A stretch of 64,000 nt of DNA from Sphingopyxis sp. MWB1 (lineage in GTDB: Bacteria; Pseudomonadota; Alphaproteobacteria; Sphingomonadales; Sphingomonadaceae): NCBI RefSeq assembly GCF_000763945.1, contig NZ_JQFJ01000001.1, positions 130,346 to 194,345 on the forward strand, given 5' to 3'. The notes under the pieces were generated by a model. It did no database searches. It was not told the origin of the DNA and was given only the letters and a program-made list of their open reading frames with translations. Below, piece after piece: positions 24,959 to 34,282 of the stretch. The translations under genes were made by a program, and so were the position numbers. Positions within the stretch are counted from its first letter, which is position 1. Every line of letters begins with the position of its first letter.

Positions 24959-25812
24959 TGGGAGGACATGGCAGCGGCTCGGCCTATCGCATTTTGATGA
25001 AAGTGCTTGAATCCTGCACCGGGCAGACGCTGGCGCCGGGGCGGCTGTGGCGGATCGAAATGTCGCTGGGGCCGATCATGCAGCGGCACGGAATCGCCGA
25101 TCTCGATACGCTGGTGGCCGAACTGGTGCGCGCCGAAAACCGGCGATTGCTCGATGCGACGATCGGCGCAATGCTGAATAATGAAACCTTCTTTTATCGC
25201 GAGCGCAGCCTGTTCGACGATATTGGCGGGCCAGCGCTCGACCATTTGCGCGCGGTGAAGGAATCGCAACGCCGCCTGACCATCTGGCATTGTGGTGTAT
25301 CGACCGGGCAGGAAGCCTATTCCATGGCGATGCTGCTGGCGGAGCAGGGGGAAAAATGGGCGGGATGGCAGGTCGACATCGTCGGCACCGACGTCAGCTC
25401 GCAGGCCATCGCGCGCGCGCGGGTCGGGCTGTACAGCCAATTTGAAATCCAGCGCGGCCTGCCGATCAAGCAGATGGTGCGCTGGTTCGACCAGACCGAG
25501 GGCGGATGGCTGGCCAAGGCGGACTTGCGCCGCCGCGTCCATTTTTCGGTGCAGAATATGCTGACCGACCGGCCGCCCCTGTCGGAGCCGGCCGATTTGA
25601 TTTTCTGCCGCAATCTGCTGCTATATTTTGCGCCGCCGATGCGCCGGGAGGCGTTTCGGAAATTGCGGGCGTTGGCGCCGCCGCACAGCCTGCTGGTGCT
25701 GGGTGCTGGCGAAACGGTGATCGGGCAGACCGAGGATTTCGTCGCGAGCACACGCTTCCGGGGCTTTTACGAGCCTGCGTCCACTGACGCTCGATGTTCG
25801 GCGGCGGCCTGA
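24958..25812 (+). CDS. cheR: Chemoreceptor methyltransferase CheR
   Basis: 284 aa from ATG 24958, one base overlap with the cheB stop; GTG 24955 is possible but less natural. A helical N-domain (ending MLNNETFFYRERSLFD) precedes the SAM-binding Rossmann domain with WHCGVSTGQEAYSMAM, VGTDVSSQAIARAR and DLIFCRNLLLYF, all CheR signatures. It adds methyl groups to receptor glutamates. Last gene of the che operon; no chemoreceptor or flagellar gene is in the window, so its receptors lie elsewhere. Confidence 0.95.
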   Translation: MGGHGSGSAYRILMKVLESCTGQTLAPGRLWRIEMSLGPIMQRHGIADLDTLVAELVRAENRRLLDATIGAMLNNETFFYRERSLFDDIGGPALDHLRAVKESQRRLTIWHCGVSTGQEAYSMAMLLAEQGEKWAGWQVDIVGTDVSSQAIARARVGLYSQFEIQRGLPIKQMVRWFDQTEGGWLAKADLRRRVHFSVQNMLTDRPPLSEPADLIFCRNLLLYFAPPMRREAFRKLRALAPPHSLLVLGAGETVIGQTEDFVASTRFRGFYEPASTDARCSAAA

Positions 25813-25881
25813 GCTTGCTTTTTCGCAGGGGCTGGCCCAAGCGTGACCGGGTCGGAACGTTTGGAGACGGGCGATAACGGA

Positions 25882-26571
25882 ATGAGCGATTATATCGAAC
25901 GCTGGTCCCCCAATTGCGATGAGCGCAGCCTGCCCGTTTCGATGATTGTCCTTCATTATACGGGGATGAAAAGCGGGGCCGAGGCCATCGACCGGCTCGC
26001 CGACCCCGAGGCGAAGGTATCGGCGCATTATGTCGTGAGCGAAGACGGGCAGATCACCCAAATGGTGCCCGAGGACAAGCGCGCCTGGCACGCCGGACGC
26101 TCGCACTGGCGCGGGATCAGCGACGTCAATTCGGCGAGCGTCGGGATCGAGATCGTCAATCCGGGGCATGAGCATGGCTATGTGCCCTTTCCCGGTCCGC
26201 AAGTCGCGTCGGTTGTGCGGCTGGTTCATATGATCAAGGACCGCTATGCGATCACGCGCGGCAATGTCGTGGGCCATTCGGATATTGCGCCCGCGCGCAA
26301 GCAGGACCCCGGTGAGCTTTTTCCGTGGGACGAGCTGGCGCGGCGGCGGCTGGCCCTGCCGCGCCCGACCAAAAATCTGACCGATCCCCTGTGGACCGAT
26401 GCGGGCTTTCTGCTCGCGCTCGAACGCTTTGGCTATGACGTTACCGATGGTTTTGCCGCGACCGTGGCTTTCCAGCGCCGTTTCCGGCCCGAGCTGATCG
26501 ACGGGACGATCGACGGCGAATGCCGGGCGATTTTGCTCGCGCTGCTCCTGCCCCAGCCGCAGGGCAGTTGA
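25882..26571 (+). CDS. N-acetylmuramoyl-L-alanine amidase, AmiD/AmpD type
   Basis: 229 aa from ATG 25882; GTG 25843 would add 13 unlikely residues. Amidase_2 zinc ligands are the His in MIVLHYTGM and the His in VVGHSDIAPARKQDPG, with the conserved Lys/Asp pair in that last motif. The middle has AWHAGRSHWRGISDVNSAS and VGIEIVNPGHEH. A C-terminal helical domain (about 165-225, FGYDVTDGFAATVAFQRRF) looks like the peptidoglycan-binding module of AmiD. No clear signal peptide, so it may act on cytoplasmic anhydro-muropeptides in recycling. Confidence 0.9.
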   Translation: MSDYIERWSPNCDERSLPVSMIVLHYTGMKSGAEAIDRLADPEAKVSAHYVVSEDGQITQMVPEDKRAWHAGRSHWRGISDVNSASVGIEIVNPGHEHGYVPFPGPQVASVVRLVHMIKDRYAITRGNVVGHSDIAPARKQDPGELFPWDELARRRLALPRPTKNLTDPLWTDAGFLLALERFGYDVTDGFAATVAFQRRFRPELIDGTIDGECRAILLALLLPQPQGS

Positions 26572-26610
26572 GCGGGGCTGACTCTCTTCCGACATTTACT
26601 TCATAGCTGC

Positions 26611-26651
26611 GCCGTCGTCGTGGATCCCGGATCAAGTCCGGGATGACGAGA
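26611..26651. repeat. Exact 41-bp palindromic intergenic repeat (copy A)
   Basis: These 41 bases are identical to 54015-54055. The core ATCCCGGA-TCAAG-TCCGGGAT is an inverted repeat with 8-bp arms. Both copies are just downstream of a plus-strand gene. A degenerate copy is at 13671-13691. No transposase is associated, so it is REP/MITE-like. Confidence 0.8.
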
Positions 26652-26718
26652 TTGCGCAAATAAACGTCCGCGGCCCTACCTCGCCTTACAATCGCTCGCC
26701 ATCCCTCTTCATCGGCGC

Positions 26719-26724
26719 TATACT
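26719..26724 (+). promoter_or_regulatory. -10 box of the rnpB promoter
   Basis: TATACT is a close match to TATAAT and lies about 8 bases before the first paired base of the RNase P RNA at 26733, so transcription would start at about 26731. No strong -35 box is visible at the right distance. Confidence 0.5.
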
Positions 26725-26732
26725 CGCACCAG

Positions 26733-27115
26733 CCAGAGGGTCGGGCGATCGCCGCTTTCGCAAGAAAGGGGAGGAAAGTCCGGGCTCCACGGAAACCACG
26801 GTGCCGGATAATGTCCGGCGGCCTTGTGCAAGCAAGGTCAGGGAAAGTGCCACAGAGACAAGGTCGCCAGGGCTTCGGTCCGGCGAAAGGTGAAAGGGTG
26901 CGGTAAGAGCGCACCGCGCGGCTGGCAACAGGCGCGGCCAGGCAAACCCCACCGGGAGCAAGGTCGAATAGGGATGGCACGGGCTTCGCCCAGGGCTGGT
27001 TCCGGCCCCGCCGTCCGGGTTGACTGCTTGAGCCTGCGGGTAACCGCAGGCCTAGAGGAATGATCGCCCATTCCCTGCAAAGGGGTGGACAGAACCCGGC
27101 TTACAGACCCTCTGG
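26733..27115 (+). ncRNA. rnpB: RNase P RNA, bacterial class A
   Basis: The 5' end CCAGAGGG (26733-26740) pairs with CCCTCTGG (27108-27115) to form helix P1. The universal segment GAGGAAAGTCCGGGCTCC is at 26771-26788, and AGAACCCGGCTTACAG near the 3' end completes the conserved core (CR I/CR V). The interior contains GGTAAGAGCGCACC, GGCAAACCCCACC and TAGAGGAATGATCGCC, all typical of class A RNAs. About 383 bases, the usual length. It is the catalytic RNA that trims tRNA 5' leaders with the RnpA protein. Confidence 0.96.
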
Positions 27116-27198
27116 CACCGCTCTCCCCCTCGACAAGCGGAACCGCGCCGGTTCCGGCAACGTTATGTGGTGAAGAGTTTCGCAAAAGGAGACGCGAT

Positions 27199-27354
27199 AT
27201 GAAAGTCGTCGACGAACATGTTGAAGTCACGGATGAAGAAGCGACATCCGCGGTCAAGGGCCATGGCGTGCGCTATGTACTCGCCTTTTCCCTGCTGGCG
27301 GCGGTGATCATCCTGTCGGCGATCTGGATCGTGCCCGCGCTGCTTCAGCCCTGA
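27199..27354 (+). CDS. Small single-helix membrane protein, function unknown
   Basis: 51 aa from ATG 27199, behind AAAGGAGACGCGAT, a strong ribosome site. An acidic, hydrophilic N-terminus (residues 1-25, with EHVEVTDEEA) leads to one transmembrane helix (YVLAFSLLAAVIILSAIWIV) and a short tail. Clean start, codon use like its neighbours and a place right after rnpB support a real gene. A GC-rich inverted repeat (27139-27155, GGAACCG-CGC-CGGTTCC) lies just before it. No family recognised. Confidence 0.75.
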   Translation: MKVVDEHVEVTDEEATSAVKGHGVRYVLAFSLLAAVIILSAIWIVPALLQP

Positions 27355-27384
27355 AGGTCTGACCCAAAACGCCTGCGGACACCC

Positions 27385-27882
27385 TCAGCTTGACGGCGCG
27401 TCCGGATAGGTGATGGCGATGACTTCCCATTCCTTGGGTCCGGCGGGTAGCACCACGGTGCGAAGGTCGCCGATCGCGGCACCGCGCAGCGCGCGGGCGA
27501 GCGGGCTGTTCCAGCCGATCCGGCCTTCCCCGGCGTCTGCCTCATCATCGCCAACCAGCGTGACATGGCGGCGCGCATCCTCCTCATCGGCGAGTTCGAC
27601 GCTGGCGCCGAACCAGATGCGGCTCTTGTCGGGCTGGGCCGCGGGATCGACAACGCGCGCGGCCTTCATTCGCCGCGCCAGAAACCCTAAACGCCGGTCG
27701 ATTTCGCGCAGCCTTTTGCGGCCATAGATATAATCGCCATTTTCGCTGCGATCGCCATTGCCCGCCGCCCAGCTGATCACCTCGACCAGCCTGGGGCGTT
27801 CGTCGCCGAGCAGCGCGTCATATTCGGCGCGCAGCGCGGCGAAGCCCGCCGGGCTGATGATATTGGCCTTGGCCCCTGGCAT
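27385..27882 (-). CDS. greB: Transcription elongation factor GreA/GreB family
   Basis: 165 aa from ATG 27882. The N-terminal coiled coil has ISPAGFAALRAEYDALLGDERP and the tip motif GDRSENGDYIYGRKRLREIDRR, with acidic residues of the GreB type (ENGDYIYGRKR). The C-terminal FKBP-like domain ends with GPKEWEVIAITYPD. It rescues backtracked RNA polymerase by stimulating transcript cleavage. Four bases separate it from slt on the same strand, so it is the last gene of an slt-greB pair. Confidence 0.92.
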   Translation of the reverse strand: MPGAKANIISPAGFAALRAEYDALLGDERPRLVEVISWAAGNGDRSENGDYIYGRKRLREIDRRLGFLARRMKAARVVDPAAQPDKSRIWFGASVELADEEDARRHVTLVGDDEADAGEGRIGWNSPLARALRGAAIGDLRTVVLPAGPKEWEVIAITYPDAPSS

Positions 27883-27886
27883 ATGT

Positions 27887-29920
27887 TTATCCGGGCGTGG
27901 TCTTGCCGAGATAAAAGCTGAGCGGCGTGGCCGGCAGGCGCCGGGTGCCGCTGTGCAGCGTGTCGTAAACCACCGCATTTTCGAGCACGCGCTGGACATA
28001 ATTTTTCGTCTCGAAAATCGGGATCGCCTCGATCCAGTCGAGAATGTCGACGCTGCCGGTGCGCGGGTCGCCATTGGCGCGCAGCCATTTGTTCACATTG
28101 CCCGGCCCGGCATTATAGGCGGCGACGGCAAGCGGATAGCTGCCGCCATAATAGCGCAGCATCTGCTGAAAATAGGTCGAGCCCAGCGTCATATTATAAT
28201 TGGTGTCGCTGGTGAGTGCCGAGGCGTCATAGCCCAGCCCCAGCTTGCCCGCGACTTCGCGCGCGGTGCCGGGCATAAGCTGCATCATGCCGCGCGCGCC
28301 CGCATGGCTGATCGCTTCGCGGTCGAACTGGCTTTCCTGCCGCGCGATGGCGTGGATGAAGGTCCAATTATCCTCATGCCCCGCAGGAACACGCACGGTG
28401 GGAAAGCCCGCGACTTCGACGGCGTCGAGGCTGTTCGCCTGTGCGCTGCGCCCGATCATCACGCCCAGGTCGGGGCGACCGATAGCCGAGGCAAGCTGGC
28501 CCGCCAGCACATGATCGGCGGGCGTCTTGGCCTTTTGCGTGAGCGCGCGCAAAAATTGGGATTGTTCGCGCCACGCGCCAATTTCGCCCAGAACGCGCGC
28601 CGCGCGGACGAGCCGGTCATCCTCAAAGGCGCGCTTTTCCTGTTCGCTGACGGCAATGGCGGGGGTTGTCCGCGGCTTTGGCTGGGGACGGTTCAGCCTT
28701 TCCAGCGACAATTGTCCGTAAAACTGGTCATAATGTTCGCCCGCATCGGCAAATTCACGCTCGGCGCCGCTGCGGTCGCCCGCAGCAAGCAGCGCGCGGC
28801 CCGCCCAATAATAGCCCTTGGTCCGCGTCTGCGCCGAACGCGCGGCGTCGCCATAAGCTCGGAATAATTTGGCGGCTTCCCTGGGGCGGCGCAAATCCTT
28901 GAGCGCGATCTGACCTGCCAGCCAGGCGAGCGAGGTATAATCGTCGCGCACGCCAAGCGGGGCATCGCGCACCGCCATATCGGCGGGCAGCGCATCGTCG
29001 AGTTTGCTCGCGATGTTATAGGCGGTTGATTTGTCGCCGCCGCTGTCCGCTTGCCGCGCATTGGTGAGGAGGGTTTCGAGCCATTCCTCGGCATTGAGCG
29101 GCGGGGCCTTGAGATTGCGCGGCGCCATCAGCAGCGCGCGGGCTTCGCCGACGCGGCCCGACCGGCGCAGCCACGTCGCCTTTGCGGTGATGTAGCCTGC
29201 ATCGGTGCGCGTCAGCGTGGGATCGGCGGCCTCGACCGCGGCGGCCTGCATCGCGGCATCGACCGCGCCCGACCGCATGGCGAGGCGGGCGGAGAAAACC
29301 GGCCGCTTGGCGGGCGAGGTGAAGCCGAGCTGGCGTGCAGCGGCAGCGGTATTGTTCGACCACAGCAGCTTGTCCATCCGCGCATCATGGTCCGCCGATG
29401 TCAGCGCGCCGGGAAAAAGGCTGAGAATCTGGCTGACTTCGGCCTCGTCGAGCGCGCCGCCGGTCCAGGCGCGGCGCACCGCGGCATTGGCTTCATCACG
29501 CTGGCCGCGCGCGTTGAGCGCGACCGCATAGCGCAATTCCCCGCTGGGCGTGGTCGGCGGATAGGCAGCAAAATAGGCGAGGGTGCGCGCCGGGTCGAAA
29601 CTGCCGAGCGCAATCGCCTTTTCAGCACGCGCGCGCATCTTGCTGGCGTCGGGCCAGTCGCGATTGGCGAGGAGGAAACGCGACAGTTGGTCGAACGACG
29701 CATTGTCATTCTGCGTCAGGCGGCGCCATTCCATCACCGCATCGGCCACCGAACTGGAGGCGGGCGGCGGCGATACGCTGGTGGAGGCGAGCCCCATCTG
29801 GGCGCGATACCAGGCCATTTGTTCGGGGGTAAGCTCGCTTGCAAGGGCCGGGAAAGGCAGCAAAAGGGCGGCCGCAAGAGCCAGGCGAGAAATGGGGGGG
29901 AGCGAGATCATGGCAGGCAT
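27887..29920 (-). CDS. slt: Soluble lytic murein transglycosylase (Slt70-type)
   Basis: 677 aa from ATG 29920 with AAGGAG about 12 bases upstream; ATG 29911 is less likely. A signal peptide (LALAAALLLPFPALA) is followed by a long helical superhelix of about 480 residues, then the SLT domain: catalytic Glu in IARQESQFDREAISHAGARG, MMQLMPGTAREVAGKLG, and YPLAVAAYNAGPGNVNKWL. It cleaves glycan strands to 1,6-anhydro ends in the periplasm. Together with mtgA and the amidase it makes a group of cell-wall genes in this window. Confidence 0.95.
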   Translation of the reverse strand: MPAMISLPPISRLALAAALLLPFPALASELTPEQMAWYRAQMGLASTSVSPPPASSSVADAVMEWRRLTQNDNASFDQLSRFLLANRDWPDASKMRARAEKAIALGSFDPARTLAYFAAYPPTTPSGELRYAVALNARGQRDEANAAVRRAWTGGALDEAEVSQILSLFPGALTSADHDARMDKLLWSNNTAAAARQLGFTSPAKRPVFSARLAMRSGAVDAAMQAAAVEAADPTLTRTDAGYITAKATWLRRSGRVGEARALLMAPRNLKAPPLNAEEWLETLLTNARQADSGGDKSTAYNIASKLDDALPADMAVRDAPLGVRDDYTSLAWLAGQIALKDLRRPREAAKLFRAYGDAARSAQTRTKGYYWAGRALLAAGDRSGAEREFADAGEHYDQFYGQLSLERLNRPQPKPRTTPAIAVSEQEKRAFEDDRLVRAARVLGEIGAWREQSQFLRALTQKAKTPADHVLAGQLASAIGRPDLGVMIGRSAQANSLDAVEVAGFPTVRVPAGHEDNWTFIHAIARQESQFDREAISHAGARGMMQLMPGTAREVAGKLGLGYDASALTSDTNYNMTLGSTYFQQMLRYYGGSYPLAVAAYNAGPGNVNKWLRANGDPRTGSVDILDWIEAIPIFETKNYVQRVLENAVVYDTLHSGTRRLPATPLSFYLGKTTPG

Positions 29921-30020
29921 GATAGGGGCAAACTCCTTGCAGGCAGCTTAATAGGCGTCCATGAGCGGGCGCGTCGCCTGATCCTATCGGGGGCGGCCAG
30001 AAGTTGTAAAGGAGTGCAGC

Positions 30021-30911
30021 ATGTTTTCGGGGTCGATTCCTGCCTTGGTAACGCCATTTCGCGACGGAGCCTTCGATGCCTCCGCCTTTGCGCGTTTCGT
30101 CAAATGGCAGATCGACGAGGGATCATCGGCACTGGTCCCCTGCGGCACCACGGGGGAAAGCCCGACTTTGGGCTTTGGTGAGCATTATCAAGTCATTGAC
30201 GCCTGTCTGGAGGCCGCTGAGGGGCGGGTTCCAGTGATCGCCGGTTGCGGGTCCAACGACACGGCGACGGCGATTCGCCATATGCGCCATGCCGAGGCGG
30301 CAGGTGCGGCGGCGGCGCTTATCGTCGCGCCCTACTATAACCGGCCGACGCAGGAAGGAATCATCGCCCATTATCAGGCGTTGGCCGATGCGAGCGACCT
30401 GCCGATCGTCGTCTATAATGTGCCGGGGCGCACCGTGACCGACATCCAGCCGGAAACCCTGGTTCGCCTTGCCGACATCCCCTCTATCGTCGCCATCAAG
30501 GATGCGAGCGGCGATCTGGGGCGCGTGACCCAGCATCGTTTGGGCGCGGGCACAGATTTTTGCCAGCTTAGCGGCAATGACGATCTGTGGCTGGCCCATG
30601 CCGTGCTGGGCGGCGTCGGCTGTATTTCGGTGACCGCCAATGTCGCCCCGCGCCTGTGTGCCGATTTTGCCGCTGCCTGCGCCGCGGACGATTGGGATCA
30701 TGCCCAGGCGATGCACGAACGGCTGTTTTCGCTGCACCGCGCAATGTTCAGCGACGCTTCACCCGGCCCGGCCAAATATGCGCTGACGCGCATCCACGAC
30801 TGGTTTCCGGGCGATGTGCGCTCGCCGATCCTGCCCGCCTCTGCCAAGGCGCGGGAGGTGGTCGACACCGCCCTTGCCGCAGCGGGCCTTGCCGCAGCGG
30901 GCGTCAAATAG
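30021..30911 (+). CDS. dapA: 4-hydroxy-tetrahydrodipicolinate synthase
   Basis: 296 aa. TIM-barrel signatures are FSGSIPALVTPFRDG, LVPCGTTGESPTLG (substrate site), APYYNRPTQEGI and YNVPGRTVTDI (Tyr of the proton relay), with the Schiff-base Lys in IVAIKDASGDLGR. It condenses pyruvate and aspartate semialdehyde, the first step to diaminopimelate and lysine. Start ATG 30021 follows GTAAAGGAGTGCAGC. It is divergent from slt and 82 bases before smpB. Confidence 0.96.
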   Translation: MFSGSIPALVTPFRDGAFDASAFARFVKWQIDEGSSALVPCGTTGESPTLGFGEHYQVIDACLEAAEGRVPVIAGCGSNDTATAIRHMRHAEAAGAAAALIVAPYYNRPTQEGIIAHYQALADASDLPIVVYNVPGRTVTDIQPETLVRLADIPSIVAIKDASGDLGRVTQHRLGAGTDFCQLSGNDDLWLAHAVLGGVGCISVTANVAPRLCADFAAACAADDWDHAQAMHERLFSLHRAMFSDASPGPAKYALTRIHDWFPGDVRSPILPASAKAREVVDTALAAAGLAAAGVK

Positions 30912-30928
30912 CATCAGGTCCGTCACCG

Positions 30929-30958
30929 CGCACCGGAGAGATTCCCGGAAGCGGTGCG
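30929..30958 (+). terminator. Hairpin between dapA and smpB
   Basis: CGCACCG (30929-30935) pairs with CGGTGCG (30952-30958), followed by TTTGAG. It could end dapA transcripts or attenuate reading into smpB. The T tract is short, so the call is tentative. Confidence 0.35.
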
Positions 30959-30992
30959 TTTGAGATCGCAGAAGGTTTATTCCAGGTTTTTC

Positions 30993-31478
30993 ATGGCTCG
31001 TCCGCAATCCGCTGCTGAATTCGACAAAAAGAAGGTCGTCGCCGAAAACCGGCGCGCACGTTTCGACTTTGCCGTCGAGCAAGTGTTCGAGGCGGGCATC
31101 GCCCTGCAGGGGACGGAGGTCAAATCCCTGCGCTTTGGCGAAGGGACCATCGCTGAAAGCTATGCCGAGGTAACGGGGGGCGAGGTCTGGCTGATCAACG
31201 CCAATATTCCCGAGTTCAGCCATGGAAACCGCTTCAACCACGAACCCCGGCGTCCGCGCAAATTGTTGCTGACCGCGCGCGAGATCAACAAGCTGCACGC
31301 CGCCGTCATGCGTCAGGGCATGACGCTGGTGCCGCTGAGTGTCTATTTCAACAGCCGGGGGCGGGCCAAGGTCGAATTGGCGCTGGCCAAAGGCAAGAAG
31401 GCGCATGACAAGCGCGAATCGATCAAGGAACGCGACTGGAAGCGCGACAAGCAGCGCTTGCTGAAGGAGCGGGGATGA
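30993..31478 (+). CDS. smpB: SsrA-binding protein SmpB
   Basis: 161 aa from ATG 30993. Signatures include [36 protein letters not shown] and the C-terminal basic tail [20 protein letters not shown] that enters the decoding centre. It carries tmRNA into stalled ribosomes for trans-translation. The tmRNA gene itself is not in this window. The stop overlaps the next gene (ATGA). Confidence 0.96.
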   Translation: MARPQSAAEFDKKKVVAENRRARFDFAVEQVFEAGIALQGTEVKSLRFGEGTIAESYAEVTGGEVWLINANIPEFSHGNRFNHEPRRPRKLLLTAREINKLHAAVMRQGMTLVPLSVYFNSRGRAKVELALAKGKKAHDKRESIKERDWKRDKQRLLKERG

Positions 31479-32104
31479 CGGGCGGTGCGCCTCGCAAGCC
31501 CGGGCAGCGGGACAAGGCAGCGGTGATGAACTGGATCCGCCGCCATTCGCCCACGCGCGAGGAATTGCTGGCGAGCCGCTTTATCCGGCCCTTTGCTCAC
31601 CGGGTGGCGCACAGCCATTTGTGGCGGTTTACCCGGACGTCGGTGCCGCGCGGCACGGCGCTGGGATTGTTCGTCGGCATTTTCTTCCTGATTCCGGGCA
31701 TTCAGATATTGGGCGTCGCGCTGCTCGCGCTGCCGTGCCGGGCCAATATCCCGATTGGCGCGGCCATGACCTTTTTGTCCAACCCGGTAACAACCCCCTT
31801 CATCATTGCTGCATCGGTATGGCTGGGCGATCGCATGTTCGGCCTTCACGCCAATGTGGCGACCTTTTCGGCGATGATCGAAAGCGGGGCGAGCATCGGC
31901 CAATGGGCGCGTTGGCTTGTGTCCGATGCGGCGCCTGCGCTGATCGCGGGATTATTCGTCATTTCGGTGGTTTCAGCTGCGGTCGGCTATGTGCTGGCGG
32001 CCTTGTTTTGGGACAATTGGATCCGGCTGCGCTGGCGGAAGAAAATGCGTCGCCGCCGCGACGAACGACTTGACGTTTCGACGAGCGACACATCGGCTGG
32101 TTGA
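31475..32104 (+). CDS. DUF2062 domain membrane protein
   Basis: 209 aa from ATG 31475, overlapping smpB by 4 bases. The basic N-terminus ([20 protein letters not shown]) precedes the DUF2062 region: [40 protein letters not shown] and [17 protein letters not shown]. Two or three transmembrane segments, the last at [18 protein letters not shown]. Function of the family is unknown. The strong overlap suggests co-expression with smpB. Confidence 0.88.
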   Translation: MTGGAPRKPGQRDKAAVMNWIRRHSPTREELLASRFIRPFAHRVAHSHLWRFTRTSVPRGTALGLFVGIFFLIPGIQILGVALLALPCRANIPIGAAMTFLSNPVTTPFIIAASVWLGDRMFGLHANVATFSAMIESGASIGQWARWLVSDAAPALIAGLFVISVVSAAVGYVLAALFWDNWIRLRWRKKMRRRRDERLDVSTSDTSAG

Positions 32105-32200
32105 ACCGGGCCAAGCGCGGCCTATAGCTTTTCCCATTGCAATATTGCGCCTTCGCCCAATGGAGAAGGCGGGTTTGATGATTCAAGACTGGGGAAGAGC

Positions 32201-34261
32201 ATGACGCCTATCAAGAAAAGTTCGCGCCTGATGGCCACAGCCGCACTTGCCGCGCTGATGCTGGGAAGCACCGCCGCCGGAGCGCGCGACAACGCTGTGC
32301 CCGCGAGCCAGCAGCAGCCCGCCTTGGCGCCTGAACTCGGCAGCTTTGGCTTTGACACGAGCGGCATGGACCGGAGCGTCCATCCCGGCGATGATTTCTA
32401 TGCCTTTGCCAATGGCGTCTGGGCAAAGAACACGCCGATTCCGGCCGACAAATCCAATTATGGCATGTTTACCGCGCTCGCCGACCTGTCGCAGACGCGC
32501 ACGCGCGAAATTTTGGACAATGCCAAGGGCGATCAGGGCAGCATGATCGGCCGCGCTTATACGTCCTTTCTGGATCAGGCGACGGTCGAGGCCAAGGGGC
32601 TCGCGCCGATCCAGCCCTGGCTCGCCAAGGTGCGCGCTGCCGACAAGGCCAATCTCGCCAGCCTGCTCGCCGAGGCCGACCGCAATGGCATCCAGCATTT
32701 CTTCGGCGGCTATGTCGGGCAGGATGATAAGAATCCCGACAGCTATATCTATACCATGTTTCAGGGCGGCATCGGCATGCCCGACCGCGATTTTTACCTG
32801 AAGGACAATGAGCGCAACGCCAAGTTGCAGGCGGCTTATCTCACGCATTTGCAGAATGTGCTGACGCTGGCGGGTGAGGCCAATGCGGCGGCGCGCGCCA
32901 AGGCGATCTATGATTTCGAAAAGCAGATTGCCGCGGTTCACTGGGACAAGAATGACAGCAGCGACGCGACCAAAACCTATAACAAGATGCATGTCGCCGA
33001 TCTGGTGAAAGCGGCGCCGGGGTTCGACTGGGCGGGCTTTTTGCGCGGCATTGGCGTCAAGGAAGACACGCTGCTGGTATCGCAGCCGAGCGCCTTTACC
33101 GGCGAGGCGAAGCTGCTGGCCGAAGCGCCGGTAGGGGTGATCCGCGACCTGCTCATCGTGCGCAGTCTCGACAGCTTTGCCGATGTGCTGCCCGATGCGG
33201 TGGCGAAAGAGAATTTCGCCTTTTACGGCACGGCGCTGTCGGGCACGCCCGAAATGCAGGAGCGGTGGAAGCGCGCGGTCGATTTCACCACCGGCAATCT
33301 GGGCGATGCGGTCGGCAAGGATTATGTCGCCAAATATTATCCGCCTGAAACCAAGGCGGAAATGGACAAGCTGGTCAAAAATGTCCTCGCCGCCATGGGG
33401 CGCCGCATCGACGCGCTGACGTGGATGCAGCCCGAAACCAAGGCGAAGGCGCAGCAGAAGCTCGCCAATTTCACCACCAAGATCGGCTATCCCGACAAGT
33501 GGAAGGATTATGGCGCGCTCGAAATCCGCAGCGACGACCTGTTCGGCAATACGCTGCGTTCGCGCCAGTTCGCGCATGACGATAATATCAGCCGCCTGGG
33601 CGGACCGATCCGCCGCTGGGAATGGCTCATGACCCCGATGACGGTCAACGCCTATGCCAATTTCGGGATGAACGAGATTGTCTTTCCCGCCGCGATTCTC
33701 CAGCCGCCCTTCTTTGACCCCCATGCCGATCCTGCGATCAACTATGGTGGCATCGGCGCGGTGATCGGCCATGAAATCAGCCATCATTTCGACGATCAGG
33801 GCGCGAAATATGACCAGAATGGCCGGCTTGCTGACTGGTGGACCGAAGCGGATGTGAAAGCGTTCGAGGCGGCGAGCGAGGCGCTGATCGCGCAATATAA
33901 CGTCTATGAAGTGCTGCCGGGCGAGCATCTCGACGGCAAGTTCACACTGGGCGAGAATATCGGCGACCTCGCCGGGCTGACCATCGCCTATGACGCCTAT
34001 AAGGCGTCGCTGGGCGGCAAGGAAGCGCCGGTGATCGACGGGATGACCGGCGATCAGCGCTTCTTCCTCGGCTGGGCGCAGGTGTGGCGGCGCAATTATC
34101 GCGAGCAGAATCTGTCGCAGCGCATCACGACTGACCCCCATTCGCCCTCGATCCAGCGGACTTGGGTCTCGCGCAACCTCGACCCTTGGTATAAGGCCTT
34201 TGGCGTGACGTCGGAGCGCGAACTCTATCTCGCCCCGAAGGATCGCGTCCGTATCTGGTAA
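32201..34261 (+). CDS. M13 family metallopeptidase (neprilysin/PepO-like), exported
   Basis: 686 aa. Signal peptide at the N-terminus (LMATAALAALMLGSTAAGA). The N-domain contains the family motif DDFYAFANGVWAKNTPIP. The catalytic domain has zinc motif VIGHEISHHFDDQG (HExxH) near residue 525, the third ligand in GENIGDLAGLTIAY (ExxxD) and NAYANFGMNEIVFPAAILQP. It cleaves small peptides in the periplasm. It lies between smpB/DUF2062 and cckA; the gap of 96 bases before it allows its own promoter. The relation to the peptidases at 1-15 kb is functional only. Confidence 0.95.
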   Translation: MTPIKKSSRLMATAALAALMLGSTAAGARDNAVPASQQQPALAPELGSFGFDTSGMDRSVHPGDDFYAFANGVWAKNTPIPADKSNYGMFTALADLSQTRTREILDNAKGDQGSMIGRAYTSFLDQATVEAKGLAPIQPWLAKVRAADKANLASLLAEADRNGIQHFFGGYVGQDDKNPDSYIYTMFQGGIGMPDRDFYLKDNERNAKLQAAYLTHLQNVLTLAGEANAAARAKAIYDFEKQIAAVHWDKNDSSDATKTYNKMHVADLVKAAPGFDWAGFLRGIGVKEDTLLVSQPSAFTGEAKLLAEAPVGVIRDLLIVRSLDSFADVLPDAVAKENFAFYGTALSGTPEMQERWKRAVDFTTGNLGDAVGKDYVAKYYPPETKAEMDKLVKNVLAAMGRRIDALTWMQPETKAKAQQKLANFTTKIGYPDKWKDYGALEIRSDDLFGNTLRSRQFAHDDNISRLGGPIRRWEWLMTPMTVNAYANFGMNEIVFPAAILQPPFFDPHADPAINYGGIGAVIGHEISHHFDDQGAKYDQNGRLADWWTEADVKAFEAASEALIAQYNVYEVLPGEHLDGKFTLGENIGDLAGLTIAYDAYKASLGGKEAPVIDGMTGDQRFFLGWAQVWRRNYREQNLSQRITTDPHSPSIQRTWVSRNLDPWYKAFGVTSERELYLAPKDRVRIW

Positions 34262-34282
34262 CGCCCAAGGGAAAGAGTTGCA

